A DNA stretch of 64,000 nucleotides from Actinophytocola sp035995025 (GTDB taxonomy: Bacteria > Actinomycetota > Actinomycetes > Mycobacteriales > Pseudonocardiaceae). The translations under genes and the position numbers were made by a program. Numbering within the stretch: position 1 is the stretch's first letter; each line of letters begins with the position of its first letter. Below the pieces are notes generated by a model. It was not told the DNA's origin. It was given only the letters and a program-made list of their open reading frames with translations, and did no database searches. Shown piece by piece: positions 1-8,167 of the stretch. The stretch covers positions 124,001-188,000 of the forward strand of contig DASYKY010000080.1 of assembly GCA_035995025.1 (NCBI GenBank), given 5' to 3'.

Positions 1-791
1 AGCAGGACCGCGAACACCGTGGTCAGCGCCGCCGTGGTCACCACCCCGGCGATCGAGGACACCCCGACGACCGCGATCACCAGAGCGAGCAGGATCCACG
101 CGGTGACGTCACCGGCGAGCGCGCACGTCATCACGAGCGTGCCGATCCGGGTGCGGTACAGACCCAGGTCGACGAGGATCCGGGCCAGCACCGGCAGCGC
201 GGTGATGCTCAGCGACACGCCGAAGAACATCGCGAACGGCAGGAAGCCGACGCCGTCCGGCGCGAACCTGTCGTAGGCGGGTATCGCCAGCAGCACACCA
301 AGCATGAACGGCGTCGCGATGCTCACGTGGCTGACCACCAGTGCGAGCGGGCCGCGGCCCTTCAGCTTCCCGAGATCGAGCTCCAGCCCGGTGAGGAAGA
401 CGAACAACACCACGCCGAGCTGCGCGAGGATGTTGATCTGCGGCAGCACGCTCTGCGGCAGCAGGAAGTCCGACCCCGCCGGCCACAACGCACCCAGCAC
501 CGAGGGGCCGAGCACCATGCCAGCGGCGATCTCCCCGATCACCGGCGGCTGGCCGATCTTGCGCATCAACACCCCGGCCAGCTTGCAGACCCCGACGATC
601 GTGGCGATCGCCAGGAACAAGCGGGCCATCGGGTGCTGCACGACCGAGGCGGCGGCCGAGCCGCCCGGATGTACGTCGTCCGAGCCCAGGTCGGCGCTGA
701 CCAGTGCGACCACCGCCACCGCGGCGGGGACGACCACCAGCGCCGTGTAGATCGCGGCCGTCCGCCCGATCCTGTTGCGCACGCTCATCAT
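1..791 (-). CDS. Cation:proton antiporter (CPA2-type), C-terminal part missing
   Basis: An integral membrane exchanger of the Na+/H+ or K+/H+ antiporter type. About 263 N-terminal residues are visible and the gene continues past the left edge. One hydrophobic segment opens the protein. An alanine-rich linker follows, then further segments with family-like signatures: GQPPVIGEIAAGMVLGPSVL, FLTGLELDL and a SITALPVLARIL stretch. The start is one of two adjacent ATG codons (791 or 788), followed by MSVRNRIGR. It lies 41 bases downstream of the halogenase stop on the same strand, so it is probably the third gene of that operon. A role in halide, product or pH homeostasis would be inference. Substrate ion unknown. 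Confidence 0.85.
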   Translation of the reverse strand, partial: MMSVRNRIGRTAAIYTALVVVPAAVAVVALVSADLGSDDVHPGGSAAASVVQHPMARLFLAIATIVGVCKLAGVLMRKIGQPPVIGEIAAGMVLGPSVLGALWPAGSDFLLPQSVLPQINILAQLGVVLFVFLTGLELDLGKLKGRGPLALVVSHVSIATPFMLGVLLAIPAYDRFAPDGVGFLPFAMFFGVSLSITALPVLARILVDLGLYRTRIGTLVMTCALAGDVTAWILLALVIAVVGVSSIAGVVTTAALTTVFAVL

Positions 792-832
792 GTCCTCCAG
801 GTGAGCAGGGATGGATCACGTGGAGAGCGGGC

Positions 833-2443
833 TCAGGTGCGGGCGGCTTCGGGTTCCCGGTTGTGCAGGCGGCACAGGTACTCGTAGGTCGTGGGCAGCG
901 TCTCCAGCAGCTCTCGCTGCCGGTCCTTCATCTTGTCGAAGATGTGGTCGGCACGCGTCGCCGCGTCCGGCCGGTAGGTCAGCGCCGGCAGCGGCTTCTC
1001 GGGCAGGAAGTTCAGCCCGGCGAAGATGCAGTAGTAGCTGGCGTTGGTCCAGAAGTTGTGGAACTCGGCGTCGAAGTTCTCGTAGTAGGTCGCCTCGTCG
1101 GTGACCGGCATGTTGATCGCCATGCCGGCCCGGTACATCGCGATCTTCTCCTGGATGTCCGGGGCGAGCGCGATCTCCTTGTTGGCCCGCCAAAACTCGG
1201 TGTCGTTGCGGGGCGCCAGGCAGAAGTGCGCCTGGATGAAGTCCCGCGTGTCGTCGAACATGACCTCGATCTCCTTGTTGAAGCGGTCGAGGAGGATCGG
1301 GTCGAAGTTCTTGTCCGGGAAGTGCTTGGCCAGCTGGTAGATCGCGGCGGTGATGAAGTAGATGCCGCTGGACTCGAGCGGCTCCAGGAACACCGACGAC
1401 AGGCCGATACCCACGACGTTCTTCACCCACGAGCGGCGGTTGCGGCCCACCCGGAAGCGCACGTGGTTCAGCGGCTGCTCGGTGGGGTCGAGCCCCCACA
1501 TGTTGCAGAACTCCTCGGTCGCCTCGTCCTGGCTGGTGAACTGGCTCGAGTAGACGTAGCCGCTGCCGAACCGGCCGAGCATCGGGATCTTCCAGGTCCA
1601 CCCGTTGCGCATGGCGATGGACGAGGTGTACGGCTCGACGCCGTTCGCCGCGTCGTCGTGGGGCACCTGGGTGGCGACCGCGCGGTCGTTCACCAGGTGG
1701 TCGGACATGTCGATGAACGGCTCTTCCATCACCTGGTTCATCAGCAGGCTGCGGAAGCCGGAGCAGTCGATGAACAGGTCGCCCTCGATGATCGGGCCCG
1801 CCTCGGTGCGCAGGCCGGTGACGAAGCCGCGCGAGTCCCGCAGCGCCTCGGTCATCTTGCCCTCGACGTGGCGCACACCCATCCGCTCGGTGGCGAACCG
1901 GCGCAGGAAGTCGGCGACCAGCTGCGCGTCGAAGTGCCAGGCGTAGTTCGTCCACGGGGTGCCGTCCTGGTGCCGCGGCGCCAGGTTGGCGTCGCAGATC
2001 GGGGACTCGCGGTAGCAGGCATAGTCGTAGGGCTCGTCGGTGAGACCGAGCGAGCGCTTGTAGGCCCAGTAGTGCGACAGCGGCATCTGCTCGTGGTTGG
2101 GCAGCAGTCCGAAGAGGTGGTCGAAGTGGTCCGGCTTGCCGTTGAACGTGCGCGAGGTCGACTGGCCGTCGCCCTCGGTCCGCCAGTTGACGAACCGGAC
2201 GCCCATCTTGAAGCTCGCGTTGACCTCACGCATCCACTCGTCCTCTTCGAGGCCGAGGAACCGGAAGAACGCGCGGTGCAGGTTCGGCACGGTGGCCTCC
2301 CCCACCCCGATGCGCGGGATCGCCGGTGACTCCAGCACCGTGACGTCGACCGTCGGTCCCAGTGCCTTCCCCAGATACGAGGCCGTCATCCAGCCCGCTG
2401 TGCCCCCACCCAGGATGACGACGTTCTTGATCCGGTTGTCCAT
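833..2443 (-). CDS. FAD-dependent tryptophan halogenase
   Basis: Chlorinates (or brominates) tryptophan using FADH2 and O2 by way of hypohalous acid and a lysine chloramine. The protein is 536 residues, the full family length. It shows the N-terminal FAD motif GGGTAGW (residues 12-18), catalytic Lys79, the halogenase signature WTWKIP (282-287) and catalytic Glu357 in FLEPLESSG. As I recall RebH, the two align almost without gaps and with the same numbering at Lys79 and Glu357. At positions known to control regiochemistry in Thal versus RebH it carries Val52, Val82, Ser359, Ala468 and Ser469. This is Thal-like, so a tryptophan 6-halogenase is my inference. A flavin reductase gene lies 94 bases upstream, as expected for the two-component system. 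No NRPS, PKS or indole pathway gene is visible nearby. Confidence 0.95.
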   Translation of the reverse strand: MDNRIKNVVILGGGTAGWMTASYLGKALGPTVDVTVLESPAIPRIGVGEATVPNLHRAFFRFLGLEEDEWMREVNASFKMGVRFVNWRTEGDGQSTSRTFNGKPDHFDHLFGLLPNHEQMPLSHYWAYKRSLGLTDEPYDYACYRESPICDANLAPRHQDGTPWTNYAWHFDAQLVADFLRRFATERMGVRHVEGKMTEALRDSRGFVTGLRTEAGPIIEGDLFIDCSGFRSLLMNQVMEEPFIDMSDHLVNDRAVATQVPHDDAANGVEPYTSSIAMRNGWTWKIPMLGRFGSGYVYSSQFTSQDEATEEFCNMWGLDPTEQPLNHVRFRVGRNRRSWVKNVVGIGLSSVFLEPLESSGIYFITAAIYQLAKHFPDKNFDPILLDRFNKEIEVMFDDTRDFIQAHFCLAPRNDTEFWRANKEIALAPDIQEKIAMYRAGMAINMPVTDEATYYENFDAEFHNFWTNASYYCIFAGLNFLPEKPLPALTYRPDAATRADHIFDKMKDRQRELLETLPTTYEYLCRLHNREPEAART

Positions 2444-2537
2444 CTTTCGTGGTCCTCCACACTCGTGTACCGAAGGAGCCGCGCCGAGTTCAGGGAGAGG
2501 GGACGCGGCCCAGGGGAGAGAAAACTCTGTGCTCGCC

Positions 2538-3068
2538 TCAGTCGGACGTCCACGCCGCGTAGGACCGCATCCCGTACAGCAACGGGTTTCTCGGTCTGTT
2601 CAGCACGCCGTCGACCTGCCCGAACACGACGACGTGGTCGCCGGCGACCGTCGCCTCGACAACATTGCACTCGGCAACCGCGTGCGCGTCGTGGACCAGC
2701 CACGGCAGCCCGCGCCGCGGGGTGCGATCCCACTCGACCTCCGCGAACCGGTCCTTGTCCGGAGTCGCGAAGACCTCGGCGGCGTTGCGCCCGTCCGCGT
2801 GCAGCAGGTTCACCGCGAAGACACCTTGCCGCAAGATCTCGGCCAAGGTCTGGCTGTGATTGTGCAAGCAGGCCAACAGGATCGGCGGTCGAAGGCTCAC
2901 GCTGCACATCGACGTGCACGTCAGCCCGTACGGGGTGCCATCAGCGTCCTGCGCGGTCACCACGGTGACCCCGCTGGGGAAGACGTTCATCAACTCTCGG
3001 AAGGCTGTGTCACCCACACCCGACCAGGTAGTCGCCCACTCGATGTCCGGCATCGCCGTCTCTGTCAT
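2538..3068 (-). CDS. Flavin reductase (two-component partner of the halogenase)
   Basis: A NAD(P)H:FAD reductase of the flavin reductase-like split-barrel family, 176 residues. It should supply the diffusible FADH2 needed by the halogenase encoded just downstream on the same strand. Family features include FPSGVTVVTA near the N terminus, the GLTCTSMCSVSLRPPILLAC core and FAVNLLHADGR. The chosen ATG at 3068 has a GAGGTG ribosome site about nine bases upstream. An in-frame TTG at 3128 would add 20 residues that look unlike the family. Promoter elements for the operon must lie in the long gap on its 5' side. Confidence 0.9.
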   Translation of the reverse strand: MTETAMPDIEWATTWSGVGDTAFRELMNVFPSGVTVVTAQDADGTPYGLTCTSMCSVSLRPPILLACLHNHSQTLAEILRQGVFAVNLLHADGRNAAEVFATPDKDRFAEVEWDRTPRRGLPWLVHDAHAVAECNVVEATVAGDHVVVFGQVDGVLNRPRNPLLYGMRSYAAWTSD

Positions 3069-3766
3069 CCGCCCGATCACCTCTACCTCGGCAACAGTTC
3101 CGTATGCGGCTTCTTCGGCGGCTCTCAAGGCGGATTCAGGTATTTTCCGACCCGCCCTGAGGGTGGCCAGAGTCTAACCCGCTCAGGCAAACATCTTGCT
3201 TTCCAAGCGTGAAGGGGAGCCGACGACTACGCTCGGTGGGCGCAACCCGGCCGCCGGGCCTGTCCACACCGGACCAGCGCCTTCTCGGGCGATCGGCGCG
3301 CCGTTTCGGTGATCTTCTCCCCGGCGCCCCCGCCTCCGTCGCGGATACCAGGGCCAGCCGATTTCCATTACCCCGCAATGACTTCCGAGTTACCCATAAC
3401 GGGATCACGGACCGTGCCGATGTAGACTTCCGCAAGGGCCGGACGAGTGGTCAAGATCGCGGACGGGACCACCGTTCTCGGTCCGAAAGGGACACTCAGG
3501 TCCAAAGAGGCGGTACGTTCCTAGGTCATCCGCCCGCGACCCGGTCCAACGTTTGGCCCTCCCCCGGCGCCGCCATCCGGGCGGCGACGAAAGTCGGGGT
3601 GTCCACGGAGGGCTACGGCGTGACTACTCGTGTCCGGTCAAGACCGCCCGGGAAACCCGTGGGGAGAGGGTGGCGCCGGGCCGTCCGGCCGTGCTACGGG
3701 CCGGAGTCCGATTCGGTTCACGGTGAGTATCCGTCAGTATCCGACAGCTCCCCGTACGTTGACCGC
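3069..3766. other. Long intergenic region between divergent genes
   Basis: About 700 bases without a convincing gene. Short open frames on both strands here have no recognisable protein features and no ribosome sites. The region separates the leftward halogenase operon from the rightward F420-type oxidoreductase, so promoters for both should be here. Visible items are a tandem direct repeat (GTATCCGTCA at 3727-3736, GTATCCGACA at 3737-3746) and TACGTT at 3755-3760. The latter is six bases before the ATG of the next gene, which would fit a -10 box for a leaderless transcript. I see no riboswitch or RNA gene. Confidence 0.55.
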
Positions 3767-4711
3767 ATGAAGATCAGTGTGGTCGCCGCGGCACGGGAGG
3801 ACGAGCAGTCACCGGCCGAGGCGCTCGACGTGGCGGCGACGGCGGACCGGCTCGGGTTCGGCGAGGTGTGGCTCGGCGAGGGGCCCACCTGGGACGCCTT
3901 CGCGCTCGCCGCGGCGGTCGGGGCGCGGACCTCGCGGCTGGCGATGACCGCGGGGCCGGTGCCGGTCTCGGTTCGCGACCCCTTCTCTATCGTGCGCGGG
4001 GCCGCCTCCGTGGAGGCCGTGACCGGGCGGCCCACCGGGGTCGCGCTCGGCACGTCCAGCACGCGGGTCGTCGAGGGCGTGCACGGTCGCTCCCGGGCGA
4101 CGCCGGTCGGTGACCTGCGGGACTGTGCCGCCGCGTACGTGGCGCACCGGCGCGGCGAGTGGTTCGGCGCCACCGGCACACACGGGTTCCGCCGCCGGCT
4201 GCCCGCCGCGACCGGGCCGCTCACGATCGCCGCCTTCGGGGACCGGGCCATCCGCATCGCGGCGCGGTACGCCGACCGGATGCTGCTCGACCTCGTCTCC
4301 CCCGCCCAGGTCCGCGCGCTGCGGGCCATCCTGCATGCCGCGACCGGGCGGCCACCGGCGCTCGCCGCCTGGCTGCCGGCCGCCGTCGACCCGGACGACA
4401 CCTCCTACGCCCAGCTCATGCGGGCCCTCGCCGGCTACCTGCCGGTGCGGGGCTACCAGGAGATGTTCGCCGCCGCCGGGTTCACCGCCGCGGTCGAGCT
4501 GGCGAACCGCGGCGCGAGCCCCGACGAGCTGGTCGCCGCGCTGCCCGGGCACGCGGCACGCACGGTCGGCCTCGTCGGCGACGCGCGGTCCGTGCGCGAC
4601 CGGATCGCCGAGTACGCCGAGGCCGGTCTCGACGAGATCGCCGTCGTGCCGGCCACCGCGGGCGACCCCGCGGGCGAGCGCACCCTCACCGCACTGGCCG
4701 GTCCACAGTAG
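3767..4711 (+). CDS. LLM-class F420-type oxidoreductase
   Basis: A luciferase-like (bacterial luciferase fold) flavin/F420-dependent oxidoreductase of 314 residues, resembling the mycobacterial Rv3093c group. Features are the N-terminal MKISVVAAA strand, LGFGEVWLGEG (LGF.EVW is typical), the TAGPVPVSVRDPF segment, and a C-terminal LVGDARSVRDRIAEYAEAGLDEI segment typical of the family. Substrate unknown. The ATG at 3767 was chosen because the conserved fold begins there. No Shine-Dalgarno is visible, so leaderless translation is possible. It appears monocistronic, followed by a GC-rich hairpin at about 4757-4783. Confidence 0.85.
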   Translation: MKISVVAAAREDEQSPAEALDVAATADRLGFGEVWLGEGPTWDAFALAAAVGARTSRLAMTAGPVPVSVRDPFSIVRGAASVEAVTGRPTGVALGTSSTRVVEGVHGRSRATPVGDLRDCAAAYVAHRRGEWFGATGTHGFRRRLPAATGPLTIAAFGDRAIRIAARYADRMLLDLVSPAQVRALRAILHAATGRPPALAAWLPAAVDPDDTSYAQLMRALAGYLPVRGYQEMFAAAGFTAAVELANRGASPDELVAALPGHAARTVGLVGDARSVRDRIAEYAEAGLDEIAVVPATAGDPAGERTLTALAGPQ

Positions 4712-4826
4712 ACAGTCGTGCTGATCATGCGCACGCATTCCGCATCAGGCACCTTTGGTAGGTGGTGCGCGCCCGCGCCACCTCCCTAGGATCGGCCGAC
4801 TCGATCCTTGTCTGGAAAGGAACGTC

Positions 4827-7010
4827 GTGCGGTTGACACACCTTCATCGCAGAAGTGTGCTGTTAGGAACCTTGACCGTGGTCGTGGCGATGGTGAGCGC
4901 CGCGGTCCCGGCGACGGCGGCGGGCGGTGCCGCTCCCGGCGGCCCCGGCGCCGAGGCGGTCTACCAGCCCGCCGACAAGCAGGCGTTCGGCACAGCGCAC
5001 AGCGGGGCGGAGAGCCCCGTGTGGTTCACCCTCGGTGGCGGCCGGATGACCGAGGTCTTCTACCCCGACCTCAGCACCCCCGCGGTGCGCGACCTCCAGC
5101 TCGTCGTCACCGACGGGAAGACCTTCACCGAGCGCGCGCAGGACGTCGACGTGCGCACCGAGCCCGTCGACGGCAAGGGCCTGACGTTCCGCCAGGTCGC
5201 CCGCGGCACCGGCTGGACCGCCGAGACCACCTACGTCACCGACCCGCACCGCGCGAGCGTTCTGGTGGACGTGAACCTCCACGCGCACCGGCCGCTGCAG
5301 GCCTACGTGTTCTACGACCCCGCACTGTCCCGGGAGGGCAACGACGACAGCGGCACGAGCGGCGCCGAGCTGGTCGCCTCGGACAAGAGCGCGACGAGCG
5401 CGCTGGTAGCCGGCCGCGGCTTCACGGCCACCTCGACCGGCTACCTCGGCACCAGCGACGGCTGGACCGACCTGGCCGACGACCACACGATGAACTGGAC
5501 CTACGCCAAGGCGGGGCCGGGCAACGTCGTGCAGACCGGCAAGCTCGGCATCGACGGCGTCCGCCACGGCCACGACACGCTCGTGCTCGGCTTCGGCAAG
5601 AACCGCGCCGAGGCGGTCCGCACCGCGCACCGCACCCTTGCCACCGGCTTCCGTCCCGCCGCCCACGAGTACGCGCAGGGCTGGCGCGACTACGTGGCAG
5701 GCCTGAACAAGGCCCCCAAGAGCATCCGGACCCACCACGAGCGCGAGGTGTACGCCAGCTCGCTCATGGTCCTCGCCGCCTCGGAGGACAAGGCACATCC
5801 CGGCGCGTACATCGCGTCGCCGACGTTCCCCTGGGCGTTCGGCTTCGACCGGCAGATCTCCCCGGAGTTCGGCTCGTACGCGCTGGTCTGGCCGCGTGAC
5901 CTCTACCAGATCGCGACCGGCCTGCTCGCGGCCGGCGACCACGCGGGCGCGAACCGGGCGCTCGACTACATGCTGAAGGTGCAGCAGCAGCCCGACGGTC
6001 ACCTGTCGCAGAACACCCGGGTGAACGGCGAGCCCTACTGGACCAGCGTCCAGCTGGACGAGACCGCCTCGCCGATGCTGCTCGCCTGGCTGCTCGACCG
6101 CACCGACGCGGGCACTCTCGACGGTCTGCGCAAGGCCGCGGAGTTCATGGTCAACTACACCAAGGACGGCAACCACGCGCCGTGGACCGAGCAGGAGCGC
6201 TGGGAGAACCAGAGCGGCTACTCCCCCGCCACGATCGCCTCGGAGATCTCCGGCCTGGTCTGCCTCGCCGACCTGCTGCGGCGCGCCGGCGACACCGCGG
6301 GCGCACAGCACTACCTGCAGATCGCCGACTCGTGGGAGAAGTCGGTCGAGTCATGGACGGTCACCAAGACCGGGCCGCTGTCGGCCGATCCGTACTACCT
6401 GCGGCTGACGAAGGACGGCAAGCCGGACCTGGGCACGAAGTACAACCTTGGTGACAACAACCCGGGCGAGGTCGACCAGCGCACGGTCGTCGACCCGAGC
6501 TTCCTCGAGCTGGTCCGGCTGGGCGTGCGGCCCGCCGACGACCCGGCGGTCGTGAACTCGGTCGGCGTGGTCGACGCCCAGCTCGGCGACGAGACGCCGG
6601 CCGGGCAGCTGTGGCACCGGTTCACCGGCGACGGCTACGGCGAACAGGCCACCGGCGAGGCGTGGAACGTCATCTGGCCGACGCCGGAGCCGACCCGCAC
6701 GTACGGGCGGCTGTGGCCGATCTTCGCCGGCGAGCGCGGCGAGTACGACCTGCTGTCGGGCGACCCGGCAAGCGCCCGCGACCGCCTCGACACGATCGCG
6801 GGGACGGCGAACAGCGGGCTGATGCTGCCCGAGCAGGTGTGGGACAACCGGGCGCCCGCGCCGGCCAAGGAGCCGGGCACCGGCACCACCTCGGCCACGC
6901 CGCTGGCGTGGACGCACGCGCAGTTCGTCCGGCTGGCGTGGTCGATCCAGGAGGGCTCCCCGGTGGAGCGGCCGACCGTCGTGGCCTGCCGCTACGCCGA
7001 GACCTGCTGA
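4827..7010 (+). CDS. Secreted GH15 glucodextranase/glucoamylase
   Basis: An exo-acting alpha-glucan hydrolase, 727 residues with a signal peptide ending near AVPATAA. The order is signal, then a glucodextranase-N-like beta-sandwich (about residues 45-310), then the (alpha/alpha)6 GH15 catalytic domain. The likely general acid is Glu460 in RWENQSGYSP. The likely base is Glu636 in AGERGEYDLL. It releases glucose from alpha-1,6- (glucodextranase) or alpha-1,4-glucans; the sequence alone does not settle which. It lacks the extra C-terminal domains of the Arthrobacter glucodextranase as I recall that enzyme. The GTG start at 4827 is preceded by GGAAAGGAA. A strong hairpin follows the stop. Confidence 0.9.
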   Translation: MRLTHLHRRSVLLGTLTVVVAMVSAAVPATAAGGAAPGGPGAEAVYQPADKQAFGTAHSGAESPVWFTLGGGRMTEVFYPDLSTPAVRDLQLVVTDGKTFTERAQDVDVRTEPVDGKGLTFRQVARGTGWTAETTYVTDPHRASVLVDVNLHAHRPLQAYVFYDPALSREGNDDSGTSGAELVASDKSATSALVAGRGFTATSTGYLGTSDGWTDLADDHTMNWTYAKAGPGNVVQTGKLGIDGVRHGHDTLVLGFGKNRAEAVRTAHRTLATGFRPAAHEYAQGWRDYVAGLNKAPKSIRTHHEREVYASSLMVLAASEDKAHPGAYIASPTFPWAFGFDRQISPEFGSYALVWPRDLYQIATGLLAAGDHAGANRALDYMLKVQQQPDGHLSQNTRVNGEPYWTSVQLDETASPMLLAWLLDRTDAGTLDGLRKAAEFMVNYTKDGNHAPWTEQERWENQSGYSPATIASEISGLVCLADLLRRAGDTAGAQHYLQIADSWEKSVESWTVTKTGPLSADPYYLRLTKDGKPDLGTKYNLGDNNPGEVDQRTVVDPSFLELVRLGVRPADDPAVVNSVGVVDAQLGDETPAGQLWHRFTGDGYGEQATGEAWNVIWPTPEPTRTYGRLWPIFAGERGEYDLLSGDPASARDRLDTIAGTANSGLMLPEQVWDNRAPAPAKEPGTGTTSATPLAWTHAQFVRLAWSIQEGSPVERPTVVACRYAETC

Positions 7011-7043
7011 GGCATTTCTGAGGCACTGCCGAGGCAGGGCGTT

Positions 7044-7086
7044 CGCGGGGCCATCACCGCTCGTGGGTTGCGGTGGTGGCCCCGCG
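7044..7086 (+). terminator. Hairpin terminator after the GH15 gene
   Basis: An inverted repeat with 17-base arms (7044-7060 and 7070-7086) and a 9-base loop. One position pairs as G-U in RNA. It lies 34 bases after the GH15 stop and before the cys operon. There is no T-tract, as is usual for actinomycete terminators. Confidence 0.75.
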
Positions 7087-7240
7087 GCGTCTGACAACCA
7101 GTCACGATTACTACGCCCCACGTGCACGGAAATCACCGGGTGCACGCCCTCGGCGCGTGGCTGGGCAGGCGCGGGACCGCAGGTCGGGCAAGTTACGCTT
7201 GCCGACCAAGTCAGTCAGCAACACTCAGGTTGGAGCGCAC

Positions 7241-8167
7241 GTGCCTGTCGAGGCCGAGGAAGCCATCGCGCCGGAAGCCGTCCTGGACGTCCTCGAGGCG
7301 GAGGCCATCCACGTCCTGCGGGAGGTCGCCGGCGCGTTCCGCCGGCCGGTGCTGCTGTACTCGATCGGCAAGGACTCCTCGGTCCTGCTGCACCTCGCGA
7401 TCAAGGCGTTCGCGCCGGGACCGGTGCCGTTCCCCGTGCTGCACATCGACACCAAGTGGAAGTTCCGGGAGATGATCGACTTCCGGGACGCCACCGCCCG
7501 CCGGCTCGGCATCGACCTTCGGGTGCACACCAACGAGGACGGGCGCGCCGAGGGCGTCACCCCGTTCACGCACGGCTCGCACGAGTACACGCGCATCATG
7601 AAGACCGTGGCGCTGCGGCAGGCGCTCGACGCCGCCGGGTTCGACGCGGCCATCGGCGGCGCGCGCCGCGACGAGGAGCGCTCCCGCGCCAAGGAGCGGA
7701 TGTTCTCCCTCCGCGAGCCCGGCCACCGGTGGGAGCCCCGCAAGCAGCGCCCGGAGTTCTGGCGCAGCGCGAACACCGAGCTCGCCGAGGGCCAGACGAT
7801 GCGGGTGTTCCCGCTGTCCAACTGGACCGAGCTGGACGTCTGGCGATACATCAAACGCGAGGCCATCCCGGTCGTGCCGTTGTACTTCGCCAAGCCGCGC
7901 CCGGTCGTCGAGCGGGACGGCGCGCTGATCATGGTCGACGACGACCGCTACCCGCTGCACGAGGGCGAGCGGCCCGAGGAGCGCCTGGTCCGCTTCCGCA
8001 CGCTCGGCTGCTACCCGCTCACCGCGGCGGTCGAGTCGAAGGCGGAGACCCTGGACGAGCTCATCGACGAGATGCGCGCCGACCGCCGCTCCGAGCGCGC
8101 GGGCCGGCTCATCGACGGCGAGGGTGGCAAGTCCATGGAGAGCAAGAAGACGGAGGGCTACTTCTGA
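7241..8167 (+). CDS. cysD: Sulfate adenylyltransferase subunit 2
   Basis: The ATP-sulfurylase catalytic subunit, which makes adenosine 5'-phosphosulfate (APS) from ATP and sulfate together with CysN. It is 308 residues, the usual length. The PP-loop motif is SIGKDSSVLLHLA, followed by FPVLHIDTKWKF. The family end motif GRLIDGEGGKSMESKKTEGYF closes the protein. The GTG start at 7241 follows GGAG at a five-base gap. The upstream 150 bases contain CGTGCAC...GTGCACG (7121-7127 and 7140-7146) and GGCAAG-TTACG-CTTGCC, either of which could be an operator for sulfur control. It overlaps cysNC by one base (TGATG). Confidence 0.95.
   Translation: MPVEAEEAIAPEAVLDVLEAEAIHVLREVAGAFRRPVLLYSIGKDSSVLLHLAIKAFAPGPVPFPVLHIDTKWKFREMIDFRDATARRLGIDLRVHTNEDGRAEGVTPFTHGSHEYTRIMKTVALRQALDAAGFDAAIGGARRDEERSRAKERMFSLREPGHRWEPRKQRPEFWRSANTELAEGQTMRVFPLSNWTELDVWRYIKREAIPVVPLYFAKPRPVVERDGALIMVDDDRYPLHEGERPEERLVRFRTLGCYPLTAAVESKAETLDELIDEMRADRRSERAGRLIDGEGGKSMESKKTEGYF

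Noticed and set aside
704..2329. A 541-residue open frame on the plus strand opposite the halogenase
   Set aside because: It is rich in Val/Arg/Gly typical of antisense frames in high-GC DNA. The minus-strand halogenase has full motifs.
1..3068. A full halogenated natural product cluster
   Set aside because: Genes to the right are unrelated up to 64 kb; only the part left of position 1 could still hold one.
3136..3435. Short minus-strand frame in the long intergenic region
   Set aside because: No ribosome site, no recognisable motif, and basic composition typical of shadow frames.
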